Shown here piece after piece: positions 53,980 through 63,034 of a stretch of 64,000 nucleotides of DNA. The notes below the pieces were generated by a model. It had not been told where the DNA came from and ran no database searches. It saw only the letters and a list, made by a program, of their open reading frames with translations. The stretch is taken from contig NZ_CP081903.1 of the NCBI RefSeq assembly GCF_020091405.1, positions 1,550,001 to 1,614,000 of the forward strand, in the 5' to 3' direction. Source of the DNA: Bacteroides cellulosilyticus (GTDB lineage: Bacteria; Bacteroidota; Bacteroidia; Bacteroidales; Bacteroidaceae). Made by a program: the position numbers and the translations under genes. How positions within the stretch are numbered: the stretch's first letter is position 1; each line of letters starts with the position of its first letter.

Positions 53980-54954
53980 TTATTCGTACGAATCCATCAT
54001 CACTTCTCCAGTCTCTCCATGAATCAATATCACTCTCGCCATATCCGGCTGAATGGAATCGCGTATATCAATCTCCCATACCGGAATACCTTTTTGCCCG
54101 TCTATATACTGATTTACACTGACGTGGGTAGTATCTGATAAATTAATATTCCTCAGTTTGGCAAAGATATGAATATCCCTCCATGTATATTTAAAAGCTT
54201 TTTCATTTTTTTCGTGCAAACAAGAATCAGACGCCTGTGCCTGCTCATCTTCAAGGAAACGAACTTCTACTTTTTCCGATACTTTTGTTGTGGTCACCGA
54301 ATTGATCTTCCGTATTACTCCCCATCCCAGCCAGCCGTCTTCCAACTCTATTTTAAGATAGATGCCTCGTTCACCGCTGAGCCGATATGCAGAGTCAATG
54401 GGCAAGTAGATGCGAGTGTAACGGTCACCTTGTATAAATATCTCTCCATAGGAAAACGTATTCAGCAACCATGAGGCAGAACGTGGATTGTGACTCTTAC
54501 GCGTCCTGTCGTGGGGAGCGATATTGACAATCATATACTCACGGGTCTGTACCCCGGAAGTAAAGCAACTGTTCAGCCAGAACAGAAAGACGACCAGCAC
54601 ATTGGTACATAATCCCACTACAATACCTCCGCACATAAAGGCATAGACGAAGTTTCTCCAATGATACCACTTCCCAGTGCTTTTCTTATAAATATAAACC
54701 ATCCAGCTACACATCGTTATTGCCATAAGGAGAATAACGATTTTCCGATTCAATCCTAAATAGCTGCCGGAAGAAAATGCAGTATGCATCAGCATTTCCT
54801 CTTCTATATACCACATCCTGCAATGCAACAGAAAAAGAAAGACAAAGACAGGCACCAGGATTTTCCATAGTGCCATTCTTTTCTTCGGCTGCTGTCGGGA
54901 GGCATCTTCGCCCTGAACCGGTTGCTGTTTGGGCCTAAATTTCTTTCTACTCAT
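53980..54954 (-). CDS. Membrane protein of unknown function
   Basis: 324 aa from MSRKKF (54954); the frame opens at 54978. Three TM segments in the first 135 residues (WKILVPVFVFLFLLHC; IVILLMAITMCSWMVYIY; FMCGGIVVGLCTNVLVVFLF), then a ~190-residue soluble domain with strand-rich sequence (IYLKIELEDGWLGWGVIRKI). I do not recognise the family. Start overlaps a tiny upstream frame (ATGAGTAG), suggesting coupling. It lies 7 bp before the TPR regulator gene and may supply its signal. Confidence 0.7.
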   Translation of the reverse strand: MSRKKFRPKQQPVQGEDASRQQPKKRMALWKILVPVFVFLFLLHCRMWYIEEEMLMHTAFSSGSYLGLNRKIVILLMAITMCSWMVYIYKKSTGKWYHWRNFVYAFMCGGIVVGLCTNVLVVFLFWLNSCFTSGVQTREYMIVNIAPHDRTRKSHNPRSASWLLNTFSYGEIFIQGDRYTRIYLPIDSAYRLSGERGIYLKIELEDGWLGWGVIRKINSVTTTKVSEKVEVRFLEDEQAQASDSCLHEKNEKAFKYTWRDIHIFAKLRNINLSDTTHVSVNQYIDGQKGIPVWEIDIRDSIQPDMARVILIHGETGEVMMDSYE

Positions 54955-55033
54955 AAATACAGAAAAGCGAGCGGACATTCAGAAAGACAAAAGCAAAAAG
55001 CAAAAGGCCAATAAATAAAATCAGCTTTTTCAT
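54947..55033 (-). CDS. Possible 28-aa membrane peptide
   Basis: MKKLILFIGLLLFAFVFLNV continuing RSLFCIYE and a TAG that overlaps the start of the next gene. Almost entirely one hydrophobic helix. It fills the gap between the 188-aa gene and the membrane protein gene. Real or leader translation cannot be told apart. Confidence 0.35.
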   Translation of the reverse strand: MKKLILFIGLLLFAFVFLNVRSLFCIYE

Positions 55034-55055
55034 TATGTCCTACAATTAGTAAGAA

Positions 55056-55622
55056 TCAATCGTTTTCCGCATCTTTAAGCATCTGCCTAATTACATCCGC
55101 ATGATCGAGATAATCGTTTCCTGATAAGGTCAGGACATTGGTCAGACCGATAATGTTGCTGTCAGAATCGTAAGAAGTCAGTAAGCAATACATCTCCTGC
55201 CCTAATTTATCCTCTTCCACATGAATCTGGACCGGTGCGCTGTATGCTCCGGGCAACTCTGCCAGATACTCAAAGTCTTTTCTGAGAAACGCTTCCAGGA
55301 TTCTGTTTATATCGGTTTCATCGCGCTTGAACTTCTTCAAACCCACCTCTTTGATCTTACCCCCACTCTCGCTATTATAATAATCGAAATTGCTCAAATA
55401 CGCTGCAAGCAGGCATATTAATACAGCAATTACTCCGACCGTCCGGACCAACCAACCCGCTACAGGGATAAAACCAGGAAAAATAACAATAATAACAGCG
55501 ACTACAGCCAATCCATAATAAAGCATCGGCTTAACATTGTTCTTTCTTTTTTCAAATTTCACCGGGTTTGCTGCATAGAATTCACCCATATAGCTTGGGT
55601 AGAGTTTTGTTTGATTTTCCAT
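55056..55622 (-). CDS. Membrane protein of unknown function (188 aa)
   Basis: Starts MENQTKLYPSYMGEFYAANP. Two TM segments at ~33-75 (MLYYGLAVVAVIIVIFPGF; VRTVGVIAVLICLLAAYL), then a soluble C-terminal part (YLAELPGAYSAPVQIHVEED; EMYCLLTSYDSDSNIIGLTN). No family recognised. Its leader and first codons resemble those of a 29-aa frame at 62645-62734, so the two loci share an ancestor upstream. First gene of the operon leading to the TPR regulator. Confidence 0.72.
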   Translation of the reverse strand: MENQTKLYPSYMGEFYAANPVKFEKRKNNVKPMLYYGLAVVAVIIVIFPGFIPVAGWLVRTVGVIAVLICLLAAYLSNFDYYNSESGGKIKEVGLKKFKRDETDINRILEAFLRKDFEYLAELPGAYSAPVQIHVEEDKLGQEMYCLLTSYDSDSNIIGLTNVLTLSGNDYLDHADVIRQMLKDAEND

Positions 55623-55682
55623 AAATATTACTTTTTATAATGATTAATAATAGTTCCATCTTTCCTGGTTATCGTATGAAAA

Positions 55683-55690
55683 CAAAAGTA
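55683..55690 (-). promoter_or_regulatory. -7 box of the 188-aa gene operon
   Basis: TACTTTTG (minus) fits TAnnTTTG, 61 bp before the ATG. The surrounding leader resembles 62735-62900. The rest of 55700-56038 holds no gene; two GATTC/GAATC inverted pairs near 55933-55991 were noted. Confidence 0.5.
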
Positions 55691-56038
55691 AAAAGTAACC
55701 TGTAAATAATGAAACAATCGTGGGGGATAAATGAAGGGGACAACCCACAAACTAAACAACTGTTTTTCAAATAATAACTCGATAGAAAGGATAGACAAAT
55801 AAGGGGACATTTGCATAAAGGAACTGATTCCATCAATAGCTTTTCATAAAGAACCAATGAAGGAGCAACATTACCTGCTACCAGACATATACTTTCTTGC
55901 TTGTCCCCATATTTTTATAATTACTACTATCTGATTCACTTTCCCGAATCGGATAACATCTTTTTCTGGAATCAGATATTTTCTCTGATTCATCTGCAAG
56001 AAAAGCAACTTCCTTTATAACTTGTATTCCAAAAAAAA

Positions 56039-56070
56039 CGGGATAATGAAATTTATATCTCATTATCCCG
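56039..56070 (-). terminator. Terminator of the response-regulator gene
   Basis: Perfect 11-bp stem CGGGATAATGA / TCATTATCCCG followed by T8 on the minus strand. Confidence 0.9.
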
Positions 56071-56097
56071 GTATTTACATTCTTAATTACTAATGTT

Positions 56098-56799
56098 TCA
56101 TTCTTCCAGCATCAGCCCCACACCTTTCACCGTTTTAATGCTGACTGATGAATCTTCAGCTATCAACTTACGGAGTTTTGTGACGAATACATCCAGGCTG
56201 CGGGAAGCAAAATAATCATCTTCCGTATTCCAGAACTTATCAAGAATGGCTTCACGACGTACTACATCCCCTCTGTTCTCACAAAGCATTTGCAACAGTC
56301 CTGCTTCACGGGCGGTCAATGTCTTGTTTTCACCGGATGAATGTTTCAATATGGCGTGCGTAGCATCAAGCACATATTCCTTTCCAATCTTATAACATTC
56401 GCTTTCGTCCTTACTCTTTTCACCTTTGGAGAGTTTCAACAAAGCATGAATATGGGCATCCAGTTCTTCGGGAATGAAAGGTTTCTTGATATAATTGTTG
56501 GCTCCCAACTCATAGCCTTTCAATACATTTTTGGGAGAAACCAAACCGGAAGAAAAGATTATAGGCGTCTCTTTATCCACCTCACGGATGCGCTTCACCA
56601 TCTCATAACCATCCATAATGGGCATTTCTATATCCGAGAGAATGACATCGGGATGGTGCTCCCTCCACATTGCCAATCCTTCTTCACCATTGGCAGCTGC
56701 CAACACCTCATAGCCCTCTATGATATCTTCCAATCCGCTCTGAACGATGTAACGCAGGCTGGGATCGTCCTCAACTAACAATAACTTTATTGTATCCAT
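56098..56799 (-). CDS. OmpR-family response regulator
   Basis: 233 aa. Receiver domain with acidic pocket LLLVEDDPSLRYIV, phosphoacceptor Asp56 in VILSDIEMPIMDGYEM, and Lys in NYIKKPFIPEEL. The winged-helix output is LTAREAGLLQMLCENRGDVV and SLDVFVTKLRKLI with TVKGVGLML. Probable partner of the sensor kinase at 58791, separated by two genes. OmpR-type regulators bind direct repeats spaced ~11 bp; such repeats precede three genes nearby (56871, 61281, 63604). Confidence 0.95.
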   Translation of the reverse strand: MDTIKLLLVEDDPSLRYIVQSGLEDIIEGYEVLAAANGEEGLAMWREHHPDVILSDIEMPIMDGYEMVKRIREVDKETPIIFSSGLVSPKNVLKGYELGANNYIKKPFIPEELDAHIHALLKLSKGEKSKDESECYKIGKEYVLDATHAILKHSSGENKTLTAREAGLLQMLCENRGDVVRREAILDKFWNTEDDYFASRSLDVFVTKLRKLIAEDSSVSIKTVKGVGLMLEE

Positions 56800-56870
56800 G
56801 TCTTTGATATGAATTGTATTAACTTCCGGTTGTATGCCACAAAAGTAATAAATTATTCGTTAACCCGAAG

Positions 56871-56917
56871 ATAACATTGCGATATCATTCATTCTTATTG
56901 CTCCTACCCTGCCTTTA
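56871..56917 (+). promoter_or_regulatory. Direct-repeat element and promoter ahead of DUF5694 gene
   Basis: ATAACATTGCG and ATATCATTCAT in tandem (11-bp step, from 56871), then CCTGCCTTTACAACATCAAA. This matches the elements at 61281 and 63604 in layout, with a -7-like TGCCTTTA at 56910. A second -7, TACTTTTG (56963-56970), is a perfect consensus and closer to the start. Confidence 0.55.
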
Positions 56918-56994
56918 CAACATCAAAAATCAGGATCGTATGGTCATGCCAAAAAGAATCATTACTTTTGGGCACCAAACTAAAAGTAATTACG

Positions 56995-57813
56995 ATGAAT
57001 AAAATCATTCTTATTCTGATTACCGCAAGCATGTTCTTCACAAAAGGATATGCCCAGCAGGCAGAAGTCCTTACGTTGGGAGTCTTCCACTTCGAATTTC
57101 CCAATCTGGATGTGCAACAAATATCCGAAGAAGACCAGATAGATGTACTATCTCCCCAATATCAAAAGGAGATAGAGTTGATATCCAAGAAACTGGCACA
57201 ATTCAAACCGGATGCCATTGTCATTGAATGGCCTTTATACAAACAGTCAGAGATAGACTCTCTCTATAACTCATACCTTACCGGCAAGCATGAGCTGAAC
57301 AGAAATGAAATTCAGCAGTTAGGTTTCAGAATAGCCCGAATGTGCAATGCCAAGATATACTGTGCAGATGCTTGGGGAGCACACACTACCCACATAGAGA
57401 AACTGCTGGATGATGATGAAAGTAATGAATATCTGGCTTTTGAAGAAAGCTTCTCAAACTCTCCCGACTCTGCTTTGTACTATGAAGATGAACCCATATT
57501 CAAGCAGCAAGGGATACTTGCACAACTGATACATCTCAACGATCCGGTACATATCAAGAAAGATTTAGGAAACTATCTTATCAAGCATTTCAAGTATGAA
57601 TCCACCAAAGGCGATTATACCGGAACAGACTTTGAATCCGGAAGATGGTTCAACCGGAATCTAAGGATACTCAGGAATATCCAGCGGATTCCCGATACCG
57701 CCGGCAAACGGATACTGGTTATTTTCGGCGCAGCGCACATGAACATCCTGAACTATCTGTTTGAATGTTCTCCCGAATACAAACTACTGAATATAAACGA
57801 TTACCTGAAGTAA
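56995..57813 (+). CDS. DUF5694 family exported protein
   Basis: 272 aa. Signal peptide MNKIILILITASMFFTKGYA; this start is preferred over 56968. The mature part has VLTLGVFHFEFPNLDVQQIS, PDAIVIEWPLYKQSEIDSLY and ILVIFGAAHMNILNYLFEC. This pattern (GxxHF, then E, then GxxH) resembles TraB/GumN-like metal-dependent proteases, to which DUF5694 seems distantly similar. Probably periplasmic. It lies between the response regulator and the OM-like protein, on the opposite strand, with the shared direct-repeat promoter, so it is a likely target of the two-component system. Confidence 0.85.
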   Translation: MNKIILILITASMFFTKGYAQQAEVLTLGVFHFEFPNLDVQQISEEDQIDVLSPQYQKEIELISKKLAQFKPDAIVIEWPLYKQSEIDSLYNSYLTGKHELNRNEIQQLGFRIARMCNAKIYCADAWGAHTTHIEKLLDDDESNEYLAFEESFSNSPDSALYYEDEPIFKQQGILAQLIHLNDPVHIKKDLGNYLIKHFKYESTKGDYTGTDFESGRWFNRNLRILRNIQRIPDTAGKRILVIFGAAHMNILNYLFECSPEYKLLNINDYLK

Positions 57814-57826
57814 ATATCTATTTCTT

Positions 57827-58687
57827 CTATTTTATCGGAAATGAAAACTTTGGCGGTCTAATCGTAGGGCCTCCACCAAAGTCACCGCCGCCGCGTTTAT
57901 CAAACACCACGTTGCGCAAAATCTCGTACATTATTCCGCCTACATCCAACCCCAGCTTAAACTTCTCGAAGCGGTAATAAGGTATCACAACGGGAACCGT
58001 CTGCCAACCTCCACGCATGGCATCGTAATAGCGCTGGGCACCGACCTCCATACCAAAACGTTCGGACATATCAAGAGACATCGTAGCACCATAACTATTA
58101 GTGCTCATCCCGTAAGAATTACCGATATCATACGAACCGAAGACATTGAAGGCAACCCGGTCGGAAGCACGATAAGTCAGCCTACCCGCAGTACTGAAGG
58201 CTTGCCCGGTGATACGAGACATATTTATCTTCATGGCATTGGCACGAAGTTGCAATGATAGCCGATCATTAAAGATATGCTGATATCCTAACGAAGCATT
58301 ATTGAAACGCCCGATGCCCGGAATACTGGTCTGGCCCCCGGAACCGAATACCGCTCCATGAGGAAATTGCCTTAATACGCCTCCCGTACTATAATCGCCC
58401 CGGAATAGCGGAGAAGGATTTATATGATAAGGGATACGGAGTTCCTCTTTCAAGGAGAAAGAAGGCAAATCACCTAACTGTATAGGATTTATCAAAGGAT
58501 ATACGGTTTTTTCGGGAAGCAGGTTGACGGATGGAAGCTGAAATGTAGCTTTCGGCTTTATCAACATACTATCAAGAGTGAAGCGTGTACTATCTTCCTG
58601 TGCAGAAAGCAACTGCAAACCAGAAATGAACAGAAAAAATAATCCCCAACGAATTGGGAGCCAAGATATGCCAACCCTGCGTGTCAT
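57827..58687 (-). CDS. Probable outer-membrane beta-barrel protein
   Basis: 286 aa. Signal peptide (GLFFLFISGLQLLSAQ). The second half shows alternating beta strands (GRLTYRASDRVAFNVFGSYD; GATMSLDMSERFGMEVGAQR; YRFEKFKLGLDVGG) typical of small barrels. The Gly-rich tail is GGGDFGGGPTIRPPKF. I do not recognise the family. It lies downstream of the sensor kinase, 103 bp apart, and converges with the DUF5694 gene with a 13-bp gap. Confidence 0.7.
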   Translation of the reverse strand: MTRRVGISWLPIRWGLFFLFISGLQLLSAQEDSTRFTLDSMLIKPKATFQLPSVNLLPEKTVYPLINPIQLGDLPSFSLKEELRIPYHINPSPLFRGDYSTGGVLRQFPHGAVFGSGGQTSIPGIGRFNNASLGYQHIFNDRLSLQLRANAMKINMSRITGQAFSTAGRLTYRASDRVAFNVFGSYDIGNSYGMSTNSYGATMSLDMSERFGMEVGAQRYYDAMRGGWQTVPVVIPYYRFEKFKLGLDVGGIMYEILRNVVFDKRGGGDFGGGPTIRPPKFSFPIK

Positions 58688-58790
58688 AATCTACCTCCTT
58701 TGTTTTTTACGGACTCTGTATACAAAAATAGCAAAAGGCTATCTGAATAACAAATAGTTGAGTACATTTCATCTTTGCCAGCAGGCTTTT

Positions 58791-61049
58791 TTAACGCAAG
58801 GGGAATTGTAGCGTAAATTCACTGTAACTCCCTTCCATACTTTCTACCTTCACCATACCGCCGTGGGCACTCACCACCTGCAACACATAATTCAATCCTA
58901 ACCCGAAACCTGATGCACCCGTCTTACGACTGCCGGAAGCAATCCTCTCGAACTTATTGAATATCTTATGCTGTTCGCTCAAAGGAATGCCAATACCGTT
59001 ATCATGCACTCTGACAATGGTCCCATCCTCTGTCTTTGTACCTGAAAGAACGATCAGAACCTCTTCATTAGAGTACTTGACGGCATTGTCCACCAGATTG
59101 GAAAGTATCTCACGCAGACAGAAAGCATCCGCATAAACACTACATCCTTCTTCACAATCAATATCGAAATGAACCGTCTTCGCCGCTTTCAACTGATACT
59201 TTTCCGCTATATCCCGCAGCAACGGTCTTAGGGCAATTTCTTCTTTATGTAGTTCCAATTCTCCACGATCTATCTCTGTCAGCATTACTACACGATTGGA
59301 AAGTGTCAGCAGATGTTCGCACTCATCTCCCATCACTTGCCTGTAGCGGACCAGCTTCTCCGGCTTATCCGCCAACTTACCACCTGCCAGGATATGCGCT
59401 CCCATCATGACAGACTGCAACGGTGACTTCATATCATGTATCATGGAGTAAGTAAAGTCCTTCTGAAACTGTTCCAACCGACGCTGTGCCCGCAACATAC
59501 GTATCTGAAAGAAAACACAGAGAGATACGAAAAGGAAAGCAATAAGCAGCGGCACCTGCATATACCAAGTGGCACTCATTATAGTACGTTGTGGTGAACA
59601 AACCACAGCAAAGATGCAACTCGTACTATCCTTATCCAACGGAAACAACCGGGTAGTGATATCCCCGAAGTCAACAGCCGGACTACCTGTATAAAGTATC
59701 AACTCCCGGGACGGATATCTGATCCAATGGATATCCGCCCTATCCGGAAAACCTGTTTCCAAAAGCTGTTTTCTGAACACACTGTCGGCAAACTGCAAGG
59801 AAAACGGAATAGGCACACGGCTATGCAGACTGATCGTATCCTGTATATCATAAGCCATCTTCATACGGAAGCCTTCATCAAACTTATTGTAAAGATGCCG
59901 AATGGTAAGCAACTGTATCCGGTAGCGATAACCTTTCTCCAGATATACCTTATAAAGCTCGTCCATCATACGCCGCGGATAAGGGAGAAATTCTCCCGGC
60001 GAGCTATCCCAATTAAAATCAGGGTTAGCCTTAGTAAAAAGCGGATACCTATGTAAGTCTGCCTCCCGGTAGAAAGCCTCTTCCAATTGCTCCTCCGCCT
60101 GATACCGTATCTTTTGAGAGGTCGTATAATACAAATATCCAGACCAGACAGCCAGCAACAGGAATACTCCCACCAAGCTGACCATAGAAATTGCTTTAAG
60201 AGAAATATGCCGGCCCGTAGTTTCTTGCCGTACTTCTGCTTTGGCATGTGCCAGAGTAGCATTGGTTCTCTCAAAGAGTATGTTGCTTTGTGCCTCTATC
60301 TCTTGCCAGTTTTCTGTGGTTATCAAGTTCTTCATCCGGCTGACAGGATGTTTCATTTCTTCAGCCAACGTATAGAAGTCCTGTTGTTGTTTCTGCAAGT
60401 TATGCCGTTGGCGGAATACCGACTTCATCTGTACAATCAAGGCATAGACAGCCGTACCCAGCAATAGCCATGTAATGAATGACAGTAACAGGAGGCTCTT
60501 CTCCATCTCCTTGGCAGGGAAAGAAAGAATGGCACGGACAGCCTCCCCACGGGATTTAAAGGTAAAAGCTGTTTCGGAAGTAACAGCGGCAAAGTTACGG
60601 ATACTTACCTGAGGATTGGTACTTGCCAGCACCTCATTTGTATTTACATTAATACGCTCCACGGTCAGCGTTCCATCCATGTCTAACTTCCGCAACTTAT
60701 TGTGCAACACGCTATCTATGGTGGCTAACGGAATTTCTTTTATTCCATACACCCGTTGCAAAGCCTGTGCCGCCTGCTGGGAAGTACGCTTATTCCTTTC
60801 ATCCCCATCCATCCGCTTGTATTTAGGGTTGGGTGCATACGCTATGACAGCTATTGAATTATCAGGATAAGGAAGGTTATTCACCAGATTATCCACTGTC
60901 TCCGTGAAAGACATCCAGAAGCACTTGTTCAGTGATTTCTCCGCTTCCTGCATCTGTGCATGAAAAGCATAAAGCATTCCGCCCAACTGTATCAACACAA
61001 CAGCAATCAGACTCACAAGTGAAAGAGAGATGACAGTACGTAATTTCAT
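58791..61049 (-). CDS. Sensor histidine kinase
   Basis: 752 aa. Four TM segments: near residue 15 (ISLSLVSLIAVVLIQLGGML), ~185-205, ~285-305 and ~485-505, framing two extracytoplasmic regions. HisKA box SMIHDMKSPLQSVMMGAH (His near residue 537), N box EILSNLVDNAVKYSNEEV, G1 VHDNGIGIP, G2 GASGFGLGLNYVLQVVSAHG. All catalytic motifs intact. The double sensor is larger than usual. Likely partner of the OmpR-type regulator at 56098. Divergent from a DUF3836-like gene. Confidence 0.94.
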   Translation of the reverse strand: MKLRTVISLSLVSLIAVVLIQLGGMLYAFHAQMQEAEKSLNKCFWMSFTETVDNLVNNLPYPDNSIAVIAYAPNPKYKRMDGDERNKRTSQQAAQALQRVYGIKEIPLATIDSVLHNKLRKLDMDGTLTVERINVNTNEVLASTNPQVSIRNFAAVTSETAFTFKSRGEAVRAILSFPAKEMEKSLLLLSFITWLLLGTAVYALIVQMKSVFRQRHNLQKQQQDFYTLAEEMKHPVSRMKNLITTENWQEIEAQSNILFERTNATLAHAKAEVRQETTGRHISLKAISMVSLVGVFLLLAVWSGYLYYTTSQKIRYQAEEQLEEAFYREADLHRYPLFTKANPDFNWDSSPGEFLPYPRRMMDELYKVYLEKGYRYRIQLLTIRHLYNKFDEGFRMKMAYDIQDTISLHSRVPIPFSLQFADSVFRKQLLETGFPDRADIHWIRYPSRELILYTGSPAVDFGDITTRLFPLDKDSTSCIFAVVCSPQRTIMSATWYMQVPLLIAFLFVSLCVFFQIRMLRAQRRLEQFQKDFTYSMIHDMKSPLQSVMMGAHILAGGKLADKPEKLVRYRQVMGDECEHLLTLSNRVVMLTEIDRGELELHKEEIALRPLLRDIAEKYQLKAAKTVHFDIDCEEGCSVYADAFCLREILSNLVDNAVKYSNEEVLIVLSGTKTEDGTIVRVHDNGIGIPLSEQHKIFNKFERIASGSRKTGASGFGLGLNYVLQVVSAHGGMVKVESMEGSYSEFTLQFPLR

Positions 61050-61280
61050 CTTATCCGTTTATATTCGCCTGCAAAAATAGCAAATAACTATGGATCACGA
61101 AGTAATGCACTACTTTTTATATCGGACGAGAATGCGTTCTTTCCAGCCAATGGCAAGGCATGATGAAAAGAAGCGAACGGAAATCAGCATCTTACTGATT
61201 AAAAGAGGAATATAAAAATACATACAACTCTAAAAAACAAGAGAGCTTTCCAAAGTCGCAAAAGTGTCGTTAACCTAATG

Positions 61281-61326
61281 ATAACATTACGATAACATTC
61301 ATCCTCATGCCCCCGCCCTATCTTTG
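61281..61326 (+). promoter_or_regulatory. Direct-repeat element and promoter ahead of DUF3836-like gene
   Basis: ATAACATTACG followed by ATAACATTCAT (11-bp step) at 61281, then TATCTTTG (61319-61326), a perfect -7, and CAACATCAAAAG. The repeat to -7 distance (38 bp) equals that at 63604-63649. Confidence 0.65.
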
Positions 61327-61372
61327 CAACATCAAAAGTAACGAAATGTATAACTTAAAAAATAAAACGATT

Positions 61373-61798
61373 ATGAAAGCTTTAGTATTATCAGTAGTAT
61401 TCGCATTGACATCAGTAGTAAACGCAGTAAGTGGTAATAGCATAAAAGACTTCGCCTACAACAGTGAGAAACAGGAAAACGGGGTAGAAACCCAGACAGT
61501 CTATAAAGTAAAAGAAGGCAAGTACCTGGAACGCCACCTGCAATACAACTACACACGTGATGAAAAAGGACGTGTATCAGCCAAGGAAATCCTGAAATGG
61601 AACCAGGACAACAGCCGCTTTGAAAAGCAGTATTGCCTCAACTTCAGCTACACCGACAACGAAGTAAGCGTGGAATATGTAGCATGGAGCAGCAAAGCCG
61701 GTGATTACACAAATGTGAAAGCCAAAGCCGTTTATCAGACGAATGAAAATGGCATGAATTACATGGCTTATAACCGGAATAAGAAGGGTAACCTCTAA
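61373..61798 (+). CDS. DUF3836-like exported protein
   Basis: 141 aa. Signal peptide MKALVLSVVFALTSVVNAVS; the frame opens earlier (61307, 61346) but those starts lie in the leader. Mature part: YLERHLQYNYTRDEKGRVSA, KQYCLNFSYTDNEVSVEYVA. It aligns with the four DUF3836 copies (FRHLRYTYTYDNENRV) but is clearly a separate subfamily. A nearly identical paralogue starts at 63696. The promoter element suggests control by the two-component system next door, unlike copies 1-4. Confidence 0.88.
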   Translation: MKALVLSVVFALTSVVNAVSGNSIKDFAYNSEKQENGVETQTVYKVKEGKYLERHLQYNYTRDEKGRVSAKEILKWNQDNSRFEKQYCLNFSYTDNEVSVEYVAWSSKAGDYTNVKAKAVYQTNENGMNYMAYNRNKKGNL

Positions 61799-61830
61799 CG
61801 ATAAACGCCCTCTTTTAAATTCCTAAAGAA

Positions 61831-61868
61831 ATGCGGCTACCGGAAAAGCAATTCTCCGATAGCCGCAT
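61831..61868. terminator. Bidirectional terminator
   Basis: Arms ATGCGGCTACCGGA and TCCGATAGCCGCAT with a 10-nt loop, between the convergent DUF3836-like and 236-aa genes. Confidence 0.75.
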
Positions 61869-61876
61869 TCTTTGAT

Positions 61877-62587
61877 TTATCCAATATACAATTCGGAGGG
61901 AATCAGTTTAAAATCCACAAATTGGTTCTCTACCGGATTGGCTTTCAATAAGAAAGGAACGATGCCGTCCGAAGGAAGCGCTTTGCGCGGAAGAGCCGAT
62001 TGCTTATCGAATTTATAAGTAGCACACCAGGCATTGGCATCACCGGATACACTCTTGCCGATACGGAAACAGAACTCACTCTCGCTATCGCGCAACGTAT
62101 TAATCAGCTTGCGGCAATCATCCGGCACAGTAGGGCTATCCGACAATTCGCTGATTTTTTCTGCCATTTGCGATAACCATTCCACATCGTGAATGTGCTT
62201 CTTGTCGAGGGCAAAAACAAACACTGCCGGATAGTAATCGTTATCTCCCGGTCTCCACAAGGCACTGTTGGCCTGCACCACTGCTGCATATATGACGGGA
62301 GACTCCGTATATTTCTTCTTCCAGCGATCCTTGAACAACCAGGGAGCATTGCCTGCCACTGCCCTGAAGAAGGGAGTTTCCATATCCCGGGGTGTTTGCA
62401 GATAAGGTTTCAGCCTATCCAGACGAGTAGGATTATCGAAAGTTTCCTCTCCTTCTTCATCATCTTCCGGCACGGAGGGCCTGTTACGCAGTCCGTTTAC
62501 ATCACACCCTTGCGCTTCCAGTTTCGCAATATCTTCTTCTGTCAGGTTATTCTCCCAGTCTTTGCCGGGGTTCACAAAAAATGCCAT
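61877..62587 (-). CDS. Hypothetical protein (236 aa)
   Basis: MAFFVNPGKDWENNLTEEDI start, no signal peptide or TM. Acidic linker (VPEDDEEGEETFDNPTRLDR), then a compact domain with VIYAAVVQANSALWRPGDND, YPAVFVFALDKKHIHDVEWL and SPTVPDDCRKLINTLRDSES. Family not recognised; cytoplasmic by sequence. A 29-aa frame lies 57 bp upstream. Confidence 0.72.
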   Translation of the reverse strand: MAFFVNPGKDWENNLTEEDIAKLEAQGCDVNGLRNRPSVPEDDEEGEETFDNPTRLDRLKPYLQTPRDMETPFFRAVAGNAPWLFKDRWKKKYTESPVIYAAVVQANSALWRPGDNDYYPAVFVFALDKKHIHDVEWLSQMAEKISELSDSPTVPDDCRKLINTLRDSESEFCFRIGKSVSGDANAWCATYKFDKQSALPRKALPSDGIVPFLLKANPVENQFVDFKLIPSELYIG

Positions 62588-62644
62588 AATAATTCTAGTT
62601 TAAGAGTTAATATTCTGTCAAATAGTTAATATAATAAATGCATA

Positions 62645-62734
62645 TTAGTTAAGCCTCAATTCATCCGCTACCTGACAAGCAAGAAACACAATAAGCCTAT
62701 CCTGATATAAAGAAGAATTCCCTGGTTTTCCATA
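62645..62734 (-). CDS. Possible 29-aa peptide, relic or leader
   Basis: MENQGILLYIRNRLIVFLAC continuing QVADELRLN. The MENQ start and the sequence upstream resemble the start and leader of the 188-aa gene (55622). It may be a truncated copy of that gene or a small leader peptide for the 236-aa gene. Confidence 0.35.
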   Translation of the reverse strand, partial: YGKPGNSSLYQDRLIVFLACQVADELRLN

Positions 62735-62793
62735 ATTTTACTTTCTGATATAGATTAATAGTAGTTCCATTGCAGCTGCCAAGGAGACTGTTA

Positions 62794-62801
62794 CAAAAAT
62801 A
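62794..62801 (-). promoter_or_regulatory. -7 box ahead of the 29-aa frame and 236-aa gene
   Basis: TATTTTTG (minus) fits TAnnTTTG, 60 bp before the ATG at 62734. It sits at the same place as the -7 at 55683 in the related leader. Confidence 0.45.
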
Positions 62802-63034
62802 AGAAGATACCCATGAACCGGAAAACAAACAGGGGGGATAAATGAGAAGGGAGTTTTACTTCATAAAAATCTGTTTTTCAACCCGTTATTATCCAGTAAA
62901 AGTAAGAGCAAAGGGGATATTTTCAATTTCCAAAAGAAACAGCAGGCGTTTTAAAGGAAAAAAACAAAGAATTCCGACCTTAATCATTCAAAGTTCTTGA
63001 TTTCACAAAAGCCTGAAGGTTATGATTATTACAA
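62802..63034. other. Intergenic, no gene seen
   Basis: AT-rich. The first ~100 bp resembles the leader region 55700-55800; beyond that I see nothing. Confidence 0.4.

Noticed and set aside
55933..55991. GATTC/GAATC inverted pairs as a fourth 22-bp array
   Set aside because: Distances are 13, 23 and 18 bp, so there is no fixed 22-bp period.
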